From: Gambelia wislizenii
Lineage: Eukaryota > Chordata > Lepidosauria > Squamata > Crotaphytidae
Reading direction: 5' to 3'
Length of the DNA stretch: 64,000 nt
NCBI GenBank assembly: GCA_030847615.1
Contig: JAUMIR010000002.1
Location: 239,153,809 to 239,217,808 of the forward strand
How positions within the stretch are numbered: position 1 is the stretch's first letter; each line of letters starts with the position of its first letter. The notes beneath the pieces are model-generated. The model was given only the letters and a program-made list of their open reading frames with translations, was not told the origin of the DNA and made no database searches. The position numbers were made by a program, and so were the translations under genes. Below, in pieces: positions 31,026 to 42,816 of the stretch.

Positions 31026-31401
31026 AGATATGGCCCCAGAAGTGTAGATACTGTTGAAACCAGTAGGGTTTACAAAAGCTTCTCTTGCTCCCAGTTCCCA
31101 TAGGGAGAGTGAAGGCTGGCACACCACTCTAGCCTTGTGTTTTCAGTCTACACAGAGGGGCTGGATTTTATCCAGTTTAACAACAACAACATATGCAGCA
31201 GTTCTCCTGTATCTGAAGCACAATACAGTATAAGAATTAAGCTATATTGCATTCAATTAGAAGTAAAAATACAAAAACTGCTTCCTAAAAACAACTGCAA
31301 AGAACACAATGCAACCAATGATTATAAACAATGCCCAGGAATAAATCTGGAAAATTTCACTTTGGAGCACTGTAGTGCCACAGAGTCTACACAGGAAAGA
31401 A

Positions 31402-31634
31402 CTCTGGGGCCCTTTCACATCACACAGTTAAAGCATTAGGATTCTACTTTAACTACCACAGTTGTCTCCTATGGAATCCTAGGACTTGTAGTTTGGTCAG
31501 AAGCACTACAGGAGCTCTGTGGGTGTGGATTTTAAAGGCTCTTCCCTATAATGCAAATCCCAGGATTTCACAGGATGTGGCCATGGCTGTTAAAAGTGGA
31601 ATCATTATGGTGTAATTGGGTAGTGTGAAAGGCC
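31402..31634. mobile_element. Palindromic MITE core with GGGGCCTTTCACAC ends (copy 3)
   Basis: Ends GGGGCCCTTTCACATCACACAG and AGTGTGAAAGGCCCC. The core is GGAATCCTAGGACTTGTAGTTT, mirrored by ATGCAAATCCCAGGATTTC. Left ATTCTACTTTAACT is mirrored by a right TGTTAAAAGTGGAAT. Flanks show no clear duplication. Confidence 0.8.
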
Positions 31635-31639
31635 CCCTT

Positions 31640-31845
31640 GTCTCTTCTGTTTGCTGAATCTTCTAAGAGGATGGAACTGAGCACAAGTCATTGATACTGA
31701 TATTAATTTCCTGGTACGCCTATAAGGGAGCAAGTGATCCTGGAGATAACCTGCCTTTAAGTCATTCAGGATTTTAAAGGAAAGAACCAGTATCCTGAAC
31801 AGAGCTTTGAAGCAAATACTAATAAGGTGTGTCATCTATAAAAGC
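31640..31845 (-). mobile_element. L2-like ORF2 fragment
   Basis: The minus strand reads FRILVLSFKILNDLKAGYLQ then DHLLPYRRTRKL, as in the C-terminal part of L2-like ORF2 (compare YLQDYLLPY at 53300). No more of the LINE is present. Confidence 0.7.
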
Positions 31846-31859
31846 TATACTTACACACT

Positions 31860-32355
31860 TCCTCCATTTCCTACTTTCATGTCTAGTTCATGCCCCTTTC
31901 CAATCTTTTTTTTTTTAAGGAAAAAAATCCATCCCTTCCTCTGTTTCTCCCCAAAAGCATCTCTACATTTTTTTAAGATCATATGTATTGCTCAAATGCA
32001 TTCTCCTCATCCCTAAAGGTGTTCTGTGCTGACTTGAAATGTACCCATTTTTTCTATGCACACTTTAAAAATGTGCACATCTTGGGGAACGGGATCATAT
32101 TTGCAGAGGTCCATCAGCATGTGGATTCAACAGAACAAATCGCATGTGGCCCATAGATAGTTTTAAAAGTGTGGATTGTGTCAAGAGTGCTAAAAAATGC
32201 TATGCATATCCCTAAACAGAAGGCCCATGGAACTGATATAAGATTGGAATTATATGCTCTGATCTGTGGTTGCCAGGCATTAGTATGGCCACTGCAGTTT
32301 GAACCAATTGAAATGTCTGGACTTTCCTCAAAGGCAGCTTCACATTTAGCTAAAG
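31860..32355. other. No gene recognised
   Basis: Unassigned. A T-run lies at 31907. Confidence 0.4.
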
Positions 32356-33420
32356 TGAAGTAGTATCATCATCATTATCATCATCAGTTATTTATATAGC
32401 ACCATTGATGTACATGATGCTTTACAAAAGGTTACAGAATAAAACAATTAAAACTATTCCAATAATATAAAATACAAAAATACAATAGGAGAAACAAACC
32501 ATACACATAATGCAGAATAAAATAAAATAATCAGTAGAGGTAGACAAATATAATAAAGATATAAACATTAATGCAAAATTCCAGAAGTCTGAGAGAACAA
32601 AAAAGTTTTCAATTTGGATTTAAAGAAAAACAGTCCACAAGTTTACCAGGAGGTGATTACAGGAATAAGGGGTGGCAAGAGAAAAAGGACAAAGTTGAAC
32701 CAAGGAAGAAGAAACCCTTGGCTGGATAAGAAGCCCAGAAATTGCAGTGCATAGATTTCTAACAGGCTGGTAAAAAGAGATAAGAGCTGCAAGGTAAGGG
32801 GGAGCTGGGTTATGCAGGGACTTGAATGTCAGAACAAGCAGCGTAGCCAATGAAAAGATGTCAAAAGTATGGATGACTGAAGCCAAGTCCACCTTCCTTA
32901 GGAAATACTGCAGGTAACATATTGGCCAGAGCAATAAATAGCACTTCTCCCAATCAGCCACAATTGTTGCCATCCCACCTTTCCAAGGATAGCTGTGGAT
33001 CAAGGAATACCAGCTATGTACCTGTATCTCTAAAGGGAATAAACCCCCATCAAATACAGCCTAATGATCGCATATGGATCACCAGCGACCCACCATCTTG
33101 CTTGCATTACATTTCAGCTTATTATCCCTCATCCACTCCTGAACTGTCTCCAGATACCATTTTAGCAACTGGTTTTGTATCCCTGGGATCAGATGGTGAT
33201 AGTAAGCAGTACAGTTATGTGATCTCTGATTTCTAGTAGCATTCCATTCCAAACTGACAGATGTTTGAAGATATGAACAAACATCAGAACTGAGATGGAA
33301 CCATAGGCTACTCCATAATTCAAAGGCCATGGGATAACACAACTGTTTTCCAGGAGCACCTTCTAGGTTCCATTGTCCAGGCAGGAAAGAAACTGATGAA
33401 GATTGATACCACCTCTATCC
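32356..33420 (-). mobile_element. Old L2-clade LINE, 3' portion
   Basis: The 3' tail, inverted, is (ATC)n then TTATTTATATAGCACCATTGATGTACATGATGC at 32362-32425. Upstream on the minus strand lie an ORF2 C-terminal block at 32620-33003 (LTFKSLHNPAPPYLAALI, then FSLATPYS) and, at 33079-33342, an RT-distal block (LETVQEWMRDNKLKCNASK). Frame changes and stops separate them. This is a different and older L2-like family than the copies at 39889 and 47692. Confidence 0.8.
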
Positions 33421-34349
33421 ATCCCATTCAGAAAGCTTTGAAGGTTACCAGAGTCATTGATACCACAAACTACTAAGGAATCCAGGAGAATAATCTATGT
33501 AGAAGTCTTCCTGCTCACCAAAGGTTATATATACATAAAGATACAGTATCAGTTTCAAAATCAAGCCTAAAGTCAGAGTTGATGGGATCAAAAAAACCAC
33601 ACACACACACAAACACAACAACCTGGTTTTATTCAGCCATCTCTGAAGCTGAGACATCTTAGATCATCAACAGAATCAGTTCAGAAGGCATCTTTTTAAA
33701 CACAACATCTGTCCATTGCTGAACCCACTACAGCACTGCAATGTCCCCACCTATATCAAGCTCTCTTCCACTCCTTTCCATTCTTTCAGTCAACTTTTCA
33801 TAGTGCAAAGTATGGCACAACCATTGCCATACCATTTCCTAACCTGTGCCTAACCATTTCCTTCAGTGGACACATCTTGGTGGAGGACAGATTCAATGAC
33901 ACCATTTCATTTTCTTGGTGCAAATTATACAACATTTTCTGACCTTCTTCGTGTGGTATCTCTTTGTGATTCCAAGTGAGTAACATACAATATTTTCCCT
34001 GTCATTTGATAGAATGCAGGGGTGGAAACCTATCCTCAACATGTTTTTAGACTACAACTCTCATCATAACAGACCATTTGCCAATGACATGTTAGCTGAA
34101 GTTGGTGGAAGGTGGAGTCTAGCATGATCGGGAAGGCCATAACTTCCTAACTCCTGGTATAATGAAAGACATAGATCCTATCAGGAGTTAGAAAATGACT
34201 CCATTTTAAAATGGCCAAACAAACTGCATGAGTCATGCCCAGTCAAAATGGCTGACTCCATGAACTGCCTAGTCTCCCTTAGCTACAGAAGGAGGTTCTT
34301 ATTGGTGTGTCAAATCATGTGACTGAGTAAGCCAATACCCTGTGACTGT
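33421..34349. other. No gene recognised; hAT-like fragment
   Basis: Contains a short (CA)n at 33598-33612 and a worn hAT-like fragment at 34019-34135 (AGACTACAACTCTCATCAT). Otherwise unassigned. Confidence 0.45.
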
Positions 34350-34680
34350 GGAGATTTTCAGACACGGAAAAATCGTCCCTTGCCGCGCGAGCAGCCTCCC
34401 GAAACTGCTGCGCGGCAAGGGTCTTTTTCGGACCGCGCTGTGCCTGTTGCGAAGCCGTCCGTGTCACTTCCGTGAAGCTTGGGACGGCTCCGCGTCATAT
34501 TTCAATCACGGGCAGCCTCCGTGCTTGAAATATGACGCGGAGCCGTCCAAAGCTTCACGGAAGTGACACGGACGGCTTCGCAACAGGCACAGCGCGGTCC
34601 GAAAAAGACCCTTGCCGCGCAGCAGTTTCGGGAGGCTGCTCGCGCGGCAAGGGACGATTTTTCCGTGTCTGAAAATCTCC
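34350..34680. mobile_element. Near-perfect 331-bp palindrome (hairpin MITE)
   Basis: Two 162-base arms (34350-34511 and 34519-34680) are inverted copies around a 7-base centre. By eye only two positions differ. The ends are GGAGATTTTCAGACACGG and its inverse, the terminus of several other elements here. Each arm also folds on itself: CTTGCCGCGC with GCGCGGCAAG, and AGCCGTCC with GGACGGCT. It is strikingly rich in CpG against an AT-rich background. The flanks TGT/TCA show no duplication. The 34342-34566 frame is a by-product. Confidence 0.95.
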
Positions 34681-34783
34681 TCAGTCTATGGGACGGCTCA
34701 GAGCAGAGCTCACTTCTCTTCCTCCTGTGAGTGCTGAGGCCTGGTGAAGCAGTTTCTCCTTGTATTGTAAATATTTGTATATA

Positions 34784-35255
34784 CAGTCATCCCTTCACAT
34801 TCATGGGGGGGGGGGGGGTAGGGCCACCAGACCCCCACAAATGTGAAAAAAACATGAATAACAATCAGCCCTCTCCTGGGCCTTTGCTTCCCCCCCAAAG
34901 GGAGGAAAGGCCCAGCAGAGCGGTGATTTAAGAGGCTTTGCCTCACCCCCACCATGCTTGCCTGGGTCTTCACTCCCTTCCCAAGGGAAACGAAGACCCA
35001 GGTAAGCGCAGGGGGTGAGGGAAAACCGCTCAAACCGCCCCTCTGCTGGGCTTTCGCTCTCCCCACAAAGGGAGGGAAGGCCCAGCAGAGGGCCCATTTA
35101 AGAGGCTTTGCCTCACTCCCCGCACTTGCCTGGGTCCTTGCTCCCTTTCCAAGGGAAGTGAATACCTAGGAAAGCATGGAGGTGAGGGAAAACCGCTCAC
35201 ACCACAAATAATCAAAACCGCAAATATCAAAGCCACAAATGTGAAGGGACAACTG
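34784..35255. mobile_element. Tigger-like MITE with an internal tandem duplication
   Basis: Ends CAGTCATCCCTTCACATTCA and AATGTGAAGGGACAACTG, with TA on both sides (34782-34783, 35256-35257). Two units of about 167 bases repeat: AGGCCCAGCAGAG...TTTAAGAGGCTTTGCCTCAC...GCCTGGGTC...GGTGAGGGAAAACCGCTCA, at about 34870-35036 and 35038-35203. A 14-base G run lies at 34805-34818. Frames on both strands repeat for the same reason. Confidence 0.9.
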
Positions 35256-35257
35256 TA

Positions 35258-36570
35258 TTGCAACTGTTTGAGTTTGAAGATAAAAGTGCCTCCTGCTTAT
35301 TTGGATGTCAAACACTCTGTGTGTGAGTATTCTTGGGAAAGGGTTGCTACTGAGTCTACTGAGACACTTTTTGGGCTTCTGCTGGGAATTATGTGTCCTA
35401 TCATCCCCTGACAGATCCTCCCCTCCACCATCTTCACTTGTTCAGTGTTCAGTGGCACCATGCATGCTTTCTCACTGTGGCAGCCATAATTTCAGGGGGC
35501 AGGGAATGCTATGGACTATGTTATTGTTCTCCCTCTCTCCCTGCCTCTTTCCTGCTCTTTTCTCCCCTATCTCTTCCTTGCCAGCTGCATCTATCCAGTC
35601 TCCTACCTGAACCCCTTCACAGCCCTCTGTGGCATTTGAGTGGTTGCCATGGAAACTATAATATCACAAACAGTGGATTATGACTTGGAGTGGGAAGGGG
35701 AGGGACAGCAGGAAATGGGTTCCATGCAAATATCCCTACCCATAAAAAAAGAAAGATGTGCATATATCTCTATATATGCTGTGGGAAATGCTAGGCAGCA
35801 AATGAACATTGCTGACAGAGAAAAGCTTTTTGAAAGGGATAACTCTTGAATGTGGCCTTCTCTTGACACAGGACCCTTCTTTCAAATAAATAAATGCATT
35901 TTGAAAAAAATGCTTTTCTGTATTAATCCACCAGTGACACTTTGCAAAGTGTGCTCAGCTTTGTCCAGCAGTGCTCGAGTTAAGTACATTTATAGTGAAT
36001 GAGTGGGGATTAATTAGAACACCAGATGCTTGCTGTGTTCATATTGACTTAGAAGTGCAATTAAAGTGGGAGCATTTCTACGTAGCTACAAAAGTGTACG
36101 CCATCTCCTGCCTTGCATCCTGTGGTGAAGATGAGGACGGAAGAGCTGTACTCTTCCTTTGTCTCATGATTCAGGACTGCCGGCTGACACACAAAGGAGG
36201 CTAACAGTAACATATGACAATAAATGTGTGTCAAGAACAGAGCAGGATTATAATCAACACGTATAACAGGTTTCATGGTTATTTGGAGCATGACCACCCA
36301 TGCCAGACAGTAAAGTTAATAATTTAGATGAGCTTTTATTTATTTGATTGACACCTAGCATTACTCCTGGGGCATTCTGTTTTCCTTCTGCAGTGACTAC
36401 TACATTTCTTCTCATCCCTTTCCTTCAGGACTGGCTACTGGGGTTCAGTTCACCACCTTGGGTAAAAATGTTCACATTCTTTCTCTCTGTGCTGCAGACA
36501 GGATCTTTACAGAGCTAGTGTATAAGGTCCATTTTAGTATCTTTCTTTGCACTTTTTGGCTCTACTAATA
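35258..36570. other. No gene recognised; possible conserved noncoding block
   Basis: 35300-35640 is CT-rich. 35990-36260 is free of repeat phrases, with TTAATTAG at 36010-36017 and evenly mixed composition, the look of a conserved noncoding element. No exon can be defended. Confidence 0.4.
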
Positions 36571-36650
36571 TAGAATCATAGAGTTGGAAGAGACCTCAAG
36601 GGCCATCCAGTCCAACCTTCCGCCATGCAGGAAAACACAATCAATATATT
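36571..36650 (-). mobile_element. CR1 LINE 3' end fragment
   Basis: AGAATCATAGAGTTGGAAGAGACCTCAAGGGCCATCCAGTCCAACC is the inverted CR1 3' terminus. Confidence 0.85.
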
Positions 36651-37468
36651 CCCTATGATAGTGACCAAACAGTAGGTAAGTTTTATCAAAGATAACAAAG
36701 AATATTTTATTATGTACAGTCTCAGGGTGTTATATGCAGATACAGTCTGACCCCCCAAATCTGTGAGGGGTTCTGTTCCCAGGCTTACCGTGGATACCAG
36801 AAACCATGGATAACAGCAAACCCTATTAAAATAAAGGACTTCCAGTAAAAACATACCATAGAGTTGCACTGGAGGACCTAGAAGATGCCTAGAGAGGATT
36901 CCTGTCTTGGCATTTTCCAGTTTCAACTCTATGGTATGTGTCCCTATTTTGTGTCTCACAGAACACTGAAAGTTTGGATATTGGTTCCACAGATACAGGG
37001 GTCCAACTGTACCTGGCTTCTCAACACCGTTCAGTATCTAGGTGCAGGTTCTGTTAAGAAAAAAACAAGTAGCTAGAGATCTACACACTGAATATCCAAA
37101 TTTTACCTAATACTACCCCATACATTCACTCCTAATCTTATCACTTTAGCTGTTTCACTCAACTAATAACAATATTCTCTCCCAACTATCTCTTCCTAAC
37201 TCTCTTCTTTGAATACCAGTCTCCCATCTGTCTCTTTCATCCTCACACCATTCCAAACCATCCTGTGCCTCTCCTTCTGCCAGCCAATCTCCACCCATGT
37301 TCAAACGTGCACCATTTGACAATCATTGCAGATTTGTCAGTCACCCTGCACACACATACACACTGCTGAAACTATTACCCATATAAACACTGTACCCTGA
37401 TACAAGCTGCTATTGCATTATACCAAACTTAAGTTGCACCATATCTCTCTACCGCCTGACCATTACAA
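36651..37468 (-). mobile_element. LTR-like element split by a Tigger-like MITE (candidate)
   Basis: On the minus strand it starts TGTAATGGTCAGG and ends near GTTTGGTCACTATCA, with AATAAAATATTCTTTG before the end, a plausible polyadenylation region. The MITE at 36743-37009 interrupts it. No gag, pol or env sequence is attached, and the flanks give no clear duplication, so the call is tentative. Confidence 0.35.
36743..37009. mobile_element. Tigger-like MITE, second subfamily (copy 1)
   Basis: Ends CAGTCTGACCCCCCAAATC and GATACAGGGGTCCAACTG with TA on both sides (36741-36742, 37010-37011). Interior: TACCGTGGATACCAGAAACCATGGATAAC, GGACTTCCAGT, GGAGGACCTAGAAGATGCC and GTGTCTCACAGA. The copy at 60044-60309 is its twin. 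Confidence 0.88.
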
Positions 37469-37722
37469 TGTTAAGAGATAGGCTGGAGTTACGTACAGAT
37501 CGGAATCCTGCTTCAGCACAGAAAAGCTGTGGAATTTGGTTTCCCCAAAGCACCTTTTTGGCAAGTGCTGCTGCAAGGACATTGTTTAGATAAAGAAAAT
37601 GGCAAAATCACAGAAGTTAGATGATTGTCAAGACAGTTTCCAGGTGAGAAGTTTTCATAACTGTTTTTATATTCATCTCCAAAGTGCCAGGAACAGAATA
37701 AATAGAAAGACAGGTAGAAAGA
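37469..37722. other. No feature recognised
   Basis: Short unassigned stretch. Confidence 0.4.
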
Positions 37723-37802
37723 GGCATGGCAGGGGGTTGGACTGGATGGCCCTCGTGGTCTCTTCCAATTCTGCAATTCTATGATTCTATGATTCTATGA
37801 TA
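37723..37802 (+). mobile_element. CR1 LINE 3' end with tail repeats
   Basis: GCATGGCAGGGGGTTGGACTGGATGGCCC leads to three ATTCTATG units, the CR1 tail microsatellite. Severely 5'-truncated. Confidence 0.9.
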
Positions 37803-37810
37803 AATAGATT

Positions 37811-38006
37811 GTTCTTCTTGTTGTGTGCCTTCAAGTCATTTCTGACTTATGGTGAACGTGATGGGTTTTTCCATCACAGGGTTTTCTGACGCTGAGAGTG
37901 TGTGACTTCTCCAAGGTCACCCACTGGATGACCATGACCAAGCAGGGATTCAAAGCCTGGTCTCCAGAGTTGTCCAACACTCAAACCAACTACACCACAT
38001 TGGCTC
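37811..38006 (-). mobile_element. Sauria-type SINE
   Basis: Minus strand: GGAGCCAATGTGGTGTAGTTG head with the A-box region, CCTTGGAGAAGTCACACACTC middle, and TCACCATAAGTCAGAAATGA plus CTTGAAGGCACACAACAAG tail, the Bov-B-like end. About 195 bp. Confidence 0.9.
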
Positions 38007-38040
38007 CATAGACAGACAGACAGATATTATATCTACAAAC

Positions 38041-38182
38041 CACCCTTTCTTAACCTTTTTACCTTGGAGGAACCTAGGGAACTCTTACATGCAAATTATT
38101 ATATCTACAACTAAAAAAAAGTTTTCCCCCCTTTGATTTCTTGCAGAACCCCTCGTTCCAGGGAATCCTGCTTGAAAATGTA
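38041..38182. mobile_element. Worn hAT-like MITE
   Basis: CACCCTTTCTTAACCTTTTTACC and TTGGAGGAACC echo 12135-12180; AGAACCCCTCGTTCCAGGGAATCC and CTGCTTGAAAATG echo the right end. Same family as 12135-13217, without insert. Confidence 0.65.
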
Positions 38183-38901
38183 GGGAGATGTAGCTGCTTC
38201 TCCACTAGGGATAAAATCGCTTAAACAGAAAGATTAGGAACTTGACCTTTCTGTTCTTGCCTGCTTGCTTCCTCTGGCTGCCACCTATTCCAAAGCATTG
38301 TGGGCAGATTCCATCATCTGGTTCTACCAGGGTTACTCAAATCACTGCCTTTTGTTTTACCAAGAAGAACTAACCCAGGGCTGACTACTTTCCTGTTTTG
38401 GCTTCTGCCATGTGTGCTCTCTCTCTCTCTCTTTCTCTTGATGGAGGAGAACATTCTGGAACATGTCTGCCTACTATCTTTAGTCTTCTATTATAGTTCA
38501 GTGAGGATCAGGCTGTTCTATCTAAATAATGGATTTCTTTAATAAATATTCCCTCTTTTCAGGATCCTAAAACCTATTTTCTGCTTCCACTTGATCCTCC
38601 TAAGGTGGGCACTTCTACTGTTGCTGCAGAAAAGGTTCTAAGAGGTCTTCCTTTCCTAGAAGAATCTGCATCCAAACTGTCAAACAGAGAAACCCTGCTC
38701 CAGACAATGAAAAATCAAGGGTAGCATTCCAGGCTTTATTTTATTGGGATGAATGAACGTCAGAGACTAGGTGCCTTTGTAATATCTGTTTGACTTACCT
38801 ATATACTGGAAGCAAACAGCCACTCCTATAGCAGATTGAAAAAAAATTGATCACCAGATTCTTTGAGAGCCTCAGGCTGCACTTTTCAAATCCCTATCAT
38901 G
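38183..38901. other. No gene recognised
   Basis: Unassigned, with a CT-run at 38417-38434. Confidence 0.45.
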
Positions 38902-39224
38902 GGCGATGATCAGATGTGGCAAAAACTGCATCAAAAGATTGCAACAAGAACAAAAATGGGCAAGCTTACCAGATGACTTCATCCTCCAGCATTCCGGGGG
39001 CATTGTGTGGGCATCAGTAAGGTGTCCCTTTCGATTAGTGGCTTCTCCCTGTCAATACAAAAGGGAGACCCTAATGATGCCTGTGCTACGACCCCAGAAT
39101 GGCTGAAGGATGCAGTGTCTGGTAAGGTCGCCCTTTCTGTTCTTGTTGCAATCTTCAGATGCAGCTAGGAATGTGATTTATTTTTTTTATTTTTTTGCAC
39201 ATTCCCCCACAGCTGATAATCTCC
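38902..39224. mobile_element. GGAGATTATC-ended MITE with GCAACAAGAAC block (copy 2)
   Basis: Left GGCGATGATCAGATGTGGCAAAAACTGC and right AGCTGATAATCTCC. Blocks AAAAGATTGCAACAAGAAC, CATCCTCCAGCATTCC, AGTGGCTTCTCC, TGTGCTACGACCCCAGAA and CTGGTAAGGTCGCCC match 15805-16102. GTTCTTGTTGCAATCTT on the right mirrors the left subterminal block. Confidence 0.8.
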
Positions 39225-39312
39225 TTAGACTCACCCACTTTTGGAATGTACCCCTGAGACATCTCCCAAATTAGAATTTGGCCCTTTAGAGATAAGTCAT
39301 TCCCCAATCCTA

Positions 39313-39801
39313 GGGCTTATCTACATGGGCCAAATACCCTGGCTTGCCTCCGTCTCAAAGCCCTGCAGGCTATATGACGCAGGACATTTGTCCCATTCTG
39401 CTCCTGAGTAGACTTCACCACCCCCAGAGCAGATATGGGGCTGAGATGGGAGGAAGCCAGGGTAGGGCCTGATAAAGCATCATAGCATAATGCCCATTTA
39501 AATCTGTTACCACCAGCCAAAACCCAGTTCAGGCCCTACATGTCCATAGGAGCCCGTCTGGCATGCTGGTCCTCACGGCACCCGCCATCTCCCTGGCTCT
39601 CCTGCAAGCCAGGCATGGGTCCTGCAGAAAGTGACCAAAGCTGGCCACATGCAGAGGGCCTTCGGTCACATGTTGTGGTCCCCCTTCCTGGTTTTTGAGA
39701 TCGCAAAGAAAATGGTGGTGGTGGCTGTGTAGGTTCTGGCCTATTTGAGGGAAGGACAGGCCAGCTCCACAGCCAGGATCCTGGCTGGTTTAGATGAGCC
39801 C
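39313..39801. mobile_element. GGGCTTGTCTAC-type DNA element
   Basis: Ends GGGCTTATCTACATGGGCC and GGTTTAGATGAGCCC are inverted; flanks are CTA/CTC. The left part (CCCTGGCTTGCC, GAGCAGATATGGGG, GGAAGCCAGGGTAGGG) follows 8761-8905. No coding potential. Confidence 0.75.
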
Positions 39802-39888
39802 CTCACCTAAACTATACCTTTATGTACAGAGATACACTTTGAGCACGATGAAAATGTGACAATAAATAACATATTTAAAACTATACAG

Positions 39889-40655
39889 TCAGGAGTGCCT
39901 GTTATCAACTTCAGCTGATACGCCAGCTGCGCCCTTTCCTGGAAACTAGGGACCTCGAAACTGTGGTACATGCACTGGTAACCTCCCGTCTGGATACCCT
40001 TGTGCTTGACTCGGAAACTTCAACTAGTCCAGAACATGGCAGCCAGGTTGATTTCTGGCGTTTCCAGAAGAGAGCATATAACACCTGTGCTCAAAGCTCT
40101 CCACTGGCTGCCTAATAGGTTCCGGGCACAGTACGAGGTGTTGGTTATGACCTTAAAGCCCTACATGGCTTGGGTCCAACTTACCTCCGGGACCGCCTCC
40201 TTACGTACGACCCTCCCAGCGCACTTCCATCCTCTGGGAGGAAGTTGTTACAGCCTATGAAAACAAGGCTGTCGGTGACCTCCCAGAGGGCCTTCTCTGC
40301 TGCTGCTCCCAGATTATGGAATAGCCTGCCGGACGAGATCCGTCTTATTACCACCTTAGACAGCTTTAAAAAAGCTGTCAAGACGGATCTTTTCCGGCAG
40401 GCCTTTCCTGGATAATTATCCCGGCCCAAGACTCGGCTGTCCTTTCTGGGCTGTGATTATATGTTTTAATTTTTTCTTCTAATTTATATATTTTTAATTA
40501 TTGTATGTTTTTAATCCTTCATAATTTAATATTATTTTAAGGGGTGGGTGGGCTAGGGTATTGTGATTATGGAGTTTTTATATTGTAAGCCACCCCGATT
40601 GTGTTGCAGAGGGGTGGGATACAAATAACATTTTATTTATTATTATTATTATTAT
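39889..40655 (+). mobile_element. L2-like LINE, 5'-truncated
   Basis: Starts within ORF2: TGCCTGTTATCAACTTCAGC encodes the ACYQL/RQLRPFL region. The frame at 40000-40260 reads LVQNMAARLISGVSRR then EHITPVLKALHWLP, and 40170-40415 reads RAFSAAAPRLWNSLP then DEIR, so a frame change separates them. The 3' end is TTGTAAGCCACCCCGATTGTG...GGGTGGGATACAAATAA and a (TTA)n tail. Same family as 47692-48829. Confidence 0.92.
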
Positions 40656-42816
40656 ACTATAGGCTATGACTTTTGCCTGCTCTTGAGTTCTAAATCTTGA
40701 GAGCTCACATAAAATTTTGCAATATTTTCAGATGTAAATTTTGACTTCAATGTTTGACCTAAAAAACCCCCAGGAACTGAAGCATCACATTGAAATTCAT
40801 TTGCTTTTGACTGGCTAAAGAAATAAAATGTAGATAATAGGATTTTCCTAACTTCTCTTGCAAAACAAGACACCCAGTACTTTTTGCTGATGCATGTCAA
40901 CCTGGCAGATACTGTCAAATACTAATTGCTCCATGCCAGATGCTGTCAGATTCCAAAGTTACTGGAACCATGGACATATCTGCTGAATATTCAGTTGTCT
41001 AAACACTAACTAAACACTATTCATAACAAAAATTCAGAGAGACAAATTCTGAAAGCTTTTGTGATAGAATTTGTTCTAAAGAATTCAATTCTTTCCCCCT
41101 CCAATGTACCACATGCAGCTTCAGAGGCCATATGCTGGGAAAGAAGAGTGGGAGGGCTCTATTACCTTCATGTCCTGTTTGTGGGCTTCTCATTGAGGCA
41201 TCTGGTTGGCTACTTTCAAAATAAAATGCTGGACTAGATAGGCTTTGGTCTGACCCCACACAGTTTTTTCAAATGTTCTTAGTTTCAAGGCATGTGTAGC
41301 ACATCAAGAGAGGCAATCCTTTATTCATATAGTTTGGCATAAGCCCCCTTGCCCTCAGTTGGGTTTATTTCTGAATAGACAAGTATAGGATTGCAATATA
41401 AAAGGGCAAGGAAAGTATCTCAGGCCTTACATGGGGCTTTTCTTTGGATCTTGGCAGTTTAGGGCTTGCATGTTTCTCTTGACGCAAGAGGAAATGTCAG
41501 AAGCAAAACAACCACAGAGCTGAGCAGAAACTGACCAGAAGGAATGTGAATTGCCCAGAGGTATATGATTCAAAAGGAATCAGGGTGGTGGCAATCCTCT
41601 TTGGAGGAACCTCTAACTTGGCACGTCCCAGTACAGGCTCTCTACCTTTATGGCATAACGTTGATGGAATGCAATGACAGAGCACAGTTTGAACAGAGGG
41701 GAAGGGAAGAAGCAAGGATGGAAGTCAGCCACCCCTCTCTCACACATACTGCATCTGTCTGTCCTGTGGCATACAAAATGTCCCTGCTGCAGGGAGTGGT
41801 GGGTAGGAGAAAGAAATTAAGGTGGCTGGATTGTTGGTGCAGTTTCCAAAATTGCAGCTCCCATTTGTGCACAGATGTGAACTATTCTAGCAATGATGGC
41901 ATAGAAATTAAATAAATAAACAAATATTACAATAGACAGTAGGACAAAACTCTTCACGTGTGAACCTGTTTTCAACCCTCTGACTTGGAGAGACCTAATT
42001 CTATACCTGGAGCAACAGCGCCAACTTAATTGATAAACTGACCTTGAAGAGTACATAAGTCTTTAGTGCTTTCTTGCATGCAAAGAAGAAGGGAGGGAGG
42101 GAGGGACTGAAATATGGGTAGTGGTGTTGCCCCTAGAATCCCTCATGAGATCTGGCAGTATGTCACATTGTTCCCTGTTAGCAGCAGCATCACCAACAAT
42201 ATTGTGGACATTGTGCTTTGGGCAGCCACACAAACACATCCCACAGAACACACGTCACTGCAACTGATGTGTTTGTTGGATGGGATGTGGAGGGAGGACA
42301 TCACAACACAGTATTGCATCTGGAGTCCTGAGGGATGCAGTTTCTCTTCAACAGAAGCACCATCTTGGGGGAAAGGCCCTAGGATCACTTGTACACAACT
42401 GAGTATGAACTGTGAAATTCTGAGGAAGAAGCTTCAAAAGCTTCTGATCAGATAACTGGCATTGGGGGATACAGCTCAAGTGTGCAGCACTGATCTGTGC
42501 CACGCTCATGTTGTACATTCTCCAATTTGCCCTGTCCTATATTGGAGCTGTTTTGCCCTTCACCAGCAACCACCAGGAGGCCTGACTGTCCACATTTTAT
42601 TCCATACTGTTGTTCTGGCAAGTAAAGACAGGAAGAGGAGTTGCAAGGATTTCTCTTGCATTTTTTCCTCCTCCTCCATCTCCTCCTCCTCTTCTTCTTA
42701 CAGAACTCTGGTTTCACTTAACAGACAGAATACCTCCACGCTACAAAGCAGCATTATGAATCAGGGATGAGGCAGAGATGGAGGAAATGGAACAATGTGA
42801 ATGAGAAGCAGATTTA
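40656..42816. other. No gene recognised
   Basis: About 2.2 kb of unassigned sequence. A CCT-rich microsatellite-like patch lies at 42655-42705. The opposing frames at 41565-42455 have no family features. Confidence 0.45.

Noticed and set aside
34380..34650. CpG island promoter
   Set aside because: High CpG density comes entirely from the two arms of the palindromic element; no promoter context.
34731..35263. Several overlapping proline- and glycine-rich frames on both strands
   Set aside because: They are the two tandem units of a MITE read in different phases.
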